DNA of 64,000 nt from Gottschalkiaceae bacterium SANA (lineage in GTDB: Bacteria > Bacillota > Clostridia > Tissierellales > GPF-1). A model generated the notes under the pieces. That model saw only the letters and a list, made by a program, of their open reading frames with translations, made no database searches and was not told the origin of the DNA. Positions 62,451-64,000 of the stretch are shown here, one piece after another. The stretch lies in the NCBI GenBank assembly GCA_036323355.1, contig AP028876.1, forward strand, positions 2,294,001 through 2,358,000, in the 5' to 3' direction. The stretch's first letter is position 1. Each line of letters opens with the position of its first letter. A program made the position numbers and the translations under genes.

Positions 62451-62903
62451 TTAATGATCGCGCATAGCGCGTTTCATTCGTCTGTCAGCATCGCGCGCAG
62501 CGATGGTATGACGCTTGTCATGAAGTTTCTTTCCTTTGGCAATGCATATCTCTATCTTTGCCTTTCCAGCCTTTAGATAAATCCTCAAGGGAATAATCGA
62601 ATATCCTTGTTTCTGCACTTGGCCAGCCAATTTGGTGATCTGGCGTTTATGCATTAACAGCTTCCGTGTGCGAACCGGATCCACATTGTAGATATTTCCT
62701 TGTTCGTAGGAACTGATATTCATCTGATGCACGAAAATCTCGCCTGCTGTTATGCCGCAATAAGACTCCTTCAAACTCACCTTGCCCTGTCGAATCGATT
62801 TGATCTCTGTACCCGTCAAAACAATACCACACTCAAAGGTGTCTTCTATGAAATACTCATGACGTACTTTTTTGTTGTTTGCAATTACGCGAATTCCGTC
62901 CAT
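62451..62903 (-). CDS. smpB: SsrA-binding protein SmpB
   Basis: 150 aa. OB-fold tmRNA-binding protein: NKKVRHEYFIEDTFECGIVLTGTEIKSIRQGKVSLKESY, HQMNISSYEQGNIYNVDPVRTRKLLMHK, and the C-terminal tail KGKKLHDKRHTIAARDADRRMKRAMR that enters the ribosomal channel. The ATG at 62903 is 3 nt after the TAG of a 20-codon ORF whose last codons contain the GAGGGG ribosome site. Part of rnr-smpB-ssrA. Confidence 0.97.
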   Translation of the reverse strand: MDGIRVIANNKKVRHEYFIEDTFECGIVLTGTEIKSIRQGKVSLKESYCGITAGEIFVHQMNISSYEQGNIYNVDPVRTRKLLMHKRQITKLAGQVQKQGYSIIPLRIYLKAGKAKIEICIAKGKKLHDKRHTIAARDADRRMKRAMRDH

Positions 62904-62906
62904 ACT

Positions 62907-62969
62907 CTACCCCTCAATTCTTCTGACGAAAAAAACATACGTTTGTTTCATCAGGAGATGCTTACTCAT
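62907..62969 (-). CDS. 20-codon ORF upstream of smpB
   Basis: GAAGGAGGTGCTATA precedes an ATG at 62969, the best Shine-Dalgarno of the area. The ORF encodes MSKHLLMKQTYVFFVRRIEG and ends 3 nt before the smpB start, whose ribosome site lies inside its final codons. The rnr stop is 23 nt upstream. Could be a translated leader that couples smpB translation, or a small basic peptide. Confidence 0.5.
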   Translation of the reverse strand: MSKHLLMKQTYVFFVRRIEG

Positions 62970-62992
62970 TATAGCACCTCCTTCAAAAGTCG

Positions 62993-64000
62993 TCAATCTA
63001 CCAAAACAAAGTCGATCAATCGACGTTCCAAATCAGTTTTTGCAACTAATATCTTAACACGATCTCCCATGTGAAAACTCTTGCCGGATAATGGATCTTC
63101 CACGCAGAATCTCGCCTCATTAAATTCGAAAGAGCCCTCGATCGTATCCAGGGGAACCATGCCCTCTACGGTGTTGTCTAGGGCCACATAAAAACCAAAG
63201 CCCGTAACACCCGAGATCACACCCTCAAAAGTTTCTCCTAAGAATTGTGACATATACTCTGTCATCTTCAGCTTCACGCTCTCACGCTCCGCGTCCTGTG
63301 CTTTTCTCTCACGTTCTGAACTAGTATCGGCTACACCCGCAAGCAATCGCTCATAGTGGCTGATTCGCTTCTCATTCATCTCTCCATGGAGTTGTTCCTT
63401 AATAATCCGATGGATCTGCAGATCGGGATATCGACGAATCGGTGAAGTGTAGTGGCTGTAGTATTCTGCTGCCAGGCCAAAGTGTCCCTCGCTTTTGGCT
63501 GAGTACTTCGCCTTTTTTAAGGATCTCAACATCACCATGCTGATCACTGCCTCTTCCGGTTTCCCCATCACCTTATCCATGACCTGTTGCAAGGCCTTAG
63601 GATGCAAGTCCGTTCTACCCTTCAAGGTAATACCGAAATGATTGACAAAATGAACGAAAGCTTCAATCCTCTCCTCATCCGGCGTTTCATGGATCCGATA
63701 CAAAAATGGAATGTCCATCCAAAAATATCGTTCCGATATGGTTTCGTTGGCCAAAAGCATAAACTCTTCAATCATGCGATTGGCAATTCGGCGATCCGCC
63801 TTCTTGATCTCAACGGGTTTCCCTGACTTGTCCAAAATCACTTTGGCTTCATCAAAGTTAAAATCAATGCTGCCTCTTAGTTCTCGCTTGCGACGTAATC
63901 GTCCGGCCAAAACCGCAGAATCTCGCAAGGCCTGAATCAATTCCTCGTTATCGAAATTCGACTCATCCATGTGTTGAATCAAATCGGAAACGTCGGTATA
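62993..64000 (-). CDS. rnr: Ribonuclease R, 3' part of gene
   Basis: 335 codons visible; the frame is open through the window edge, so the N-terminus lies outside. Shows the second half of the RNB catalytic domain (KADRRIANRMIEEFMLLANETISERYF, RIHETPDEERIEAF, HYTSPIRRYPDLQIHRIIKEQL) and the S1 RNA-binding domain (GETFEGVISGVTGFGFYVALDNTVEGMVP). Ends at ...DFVLVD without the Lys-rich tail of the E. coli enzyme. Processive 3'-5' exonuclease that degrades structured RNA and tmRNA-tagged messages. Confidence 0.95.
   Translation of the reverse strand, partial: YTDVSDLIQHMDESNFDNEELIQALRDSAVLAGRLRRKRELRGSIDFNFDEAKVILDKSGKPVEIKKADRRIANRMIEEFMLLANETISERYFWMDIPFLYRIHETPDEERIEAFVHFVNHFGITLKGRTDLHPKALQQVMDKVMGKPEEAVISMVMLRSLKKAKYSAKSEGHFGLAAEYYSHYTSPIRRYPDLQIHRIIKEQLHGEMNEKRISHYERLLAGVADTSSERERKAQDAERESVKLKMTEYMSQFLGETFEGVISGVTGFGFYVALDNTVEGMVPLDTIEGSFEFNEARFCVEDPLSGKSFHMGDRVKILVAKTDLERRLIDFVLVD

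Noticed and set aside
1-64000. CRISPR arrays, rRNA, riboswitches or T-boxes
   Set aside because: No regularly spaced repeats, rRNA segments, or T-box/riboswitch core motifs were noticed in the longer leaders.

Overview
The window looks like chromosome from a low-to-moderate G+C, Gram-positive anaerobe of the Clostridia type. The evidence is strong AGGAGG ribosome sites, sigma-A promoters, an agr-type peptide quorum-sensing locus with LytTR and HPK10 proteins, an ssrA tag of ANDNYAYAA, the rnr-smpB-ssrA order, FNT/LUD/AzlCD families and no respiratory-chain genes. I cannot name the species. Most genes lie on the minus strand.

Layout. (1) 1-9926: a LacI-controlled operon (minus) for an imported alpha-linked oligosaccharide: lacI, two CUT1 permeases, a lipoprotein binding protein, two six-hairpin glycosidases and a GH31 enzyme cut by the window edge. 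It is preceded by two copies of a perfect LacI-type palindrome. (2) 10-30 kb: short housekeeping and accessory operons. They encode a LysE exporter with an AlkZ-like glycosylase and a RidA protein, an esterase, a flavoprotein, three DMT/EamA exporters, a PPP-type phosphatase, a CPBP protease with a MerR/GyrI regulator (its target promoter has the diagnostic 19-bp spacer), NfeD/SPFH/PspC membrane-stress proteins, an MFS pump with an ArsR-like regulator, a rifampin-phosphotransferase-like enzyme and a HerA-like ATPase. (3) 30.7-41 kb: a signalling block. It has a LivK-like lipoprotein paired with a CACHE-GGDEF(degenerate)-EAL protein, MTA/SAH nucleosidase, a SUKH protein, and a complete agr system in the order agrA-agrC // agrD-agrB. 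The 49-aa AgrD was found by hand. Upstream of agrD lies a LytTR direct repeat with exactly 21-bp spacing. A MATE exporter follows.

(4) 41.5-56.5 kb: a sulfur-flavoured region. A C-S lyase/M20 hydrolase/FNT channel operon faces a LysR regulator. It is followed by an intact IS3-family element, exonuclease III, a CstB-like persulfide dioxygenase-rhodanese and a CoA-disulfide-reductase carrying two rhodanese domains. The last two genes share C-tract/G-tract motifs in their leaders, which suggests one persulfide-sensing repressor. A DUF1846 protein, an AlkD-like protein and a decayed GNAT gene lie between. (5) 56.7-62.1 kb: an AzlCD-TrmB-HD operon divergent from a LUD-cupin-membrane-protein operon, plus an orphan type IV pilin-like gene. 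The stretch is bounded by tmRNA 3'-end sequence at 62090 and an imperfect copy of it at 56762. (6) 62.1-64 kb: ssrA, smpB, an unannotated 20-codon ORF with a near-perfect Shine-Dalgarno, and the 3' half of rnr.

The most interesting candidates are the rearranged agr locus with its predicted CFFMA-type thiolactone and AgrA site, the two persulfide genes with a shared operator-like motif, the MerR/CPBP pair, the possible GH15/GH31 domain mix, and the small ORF coupled to smpB. All functions are inferred from sequence reading; no searches were run.
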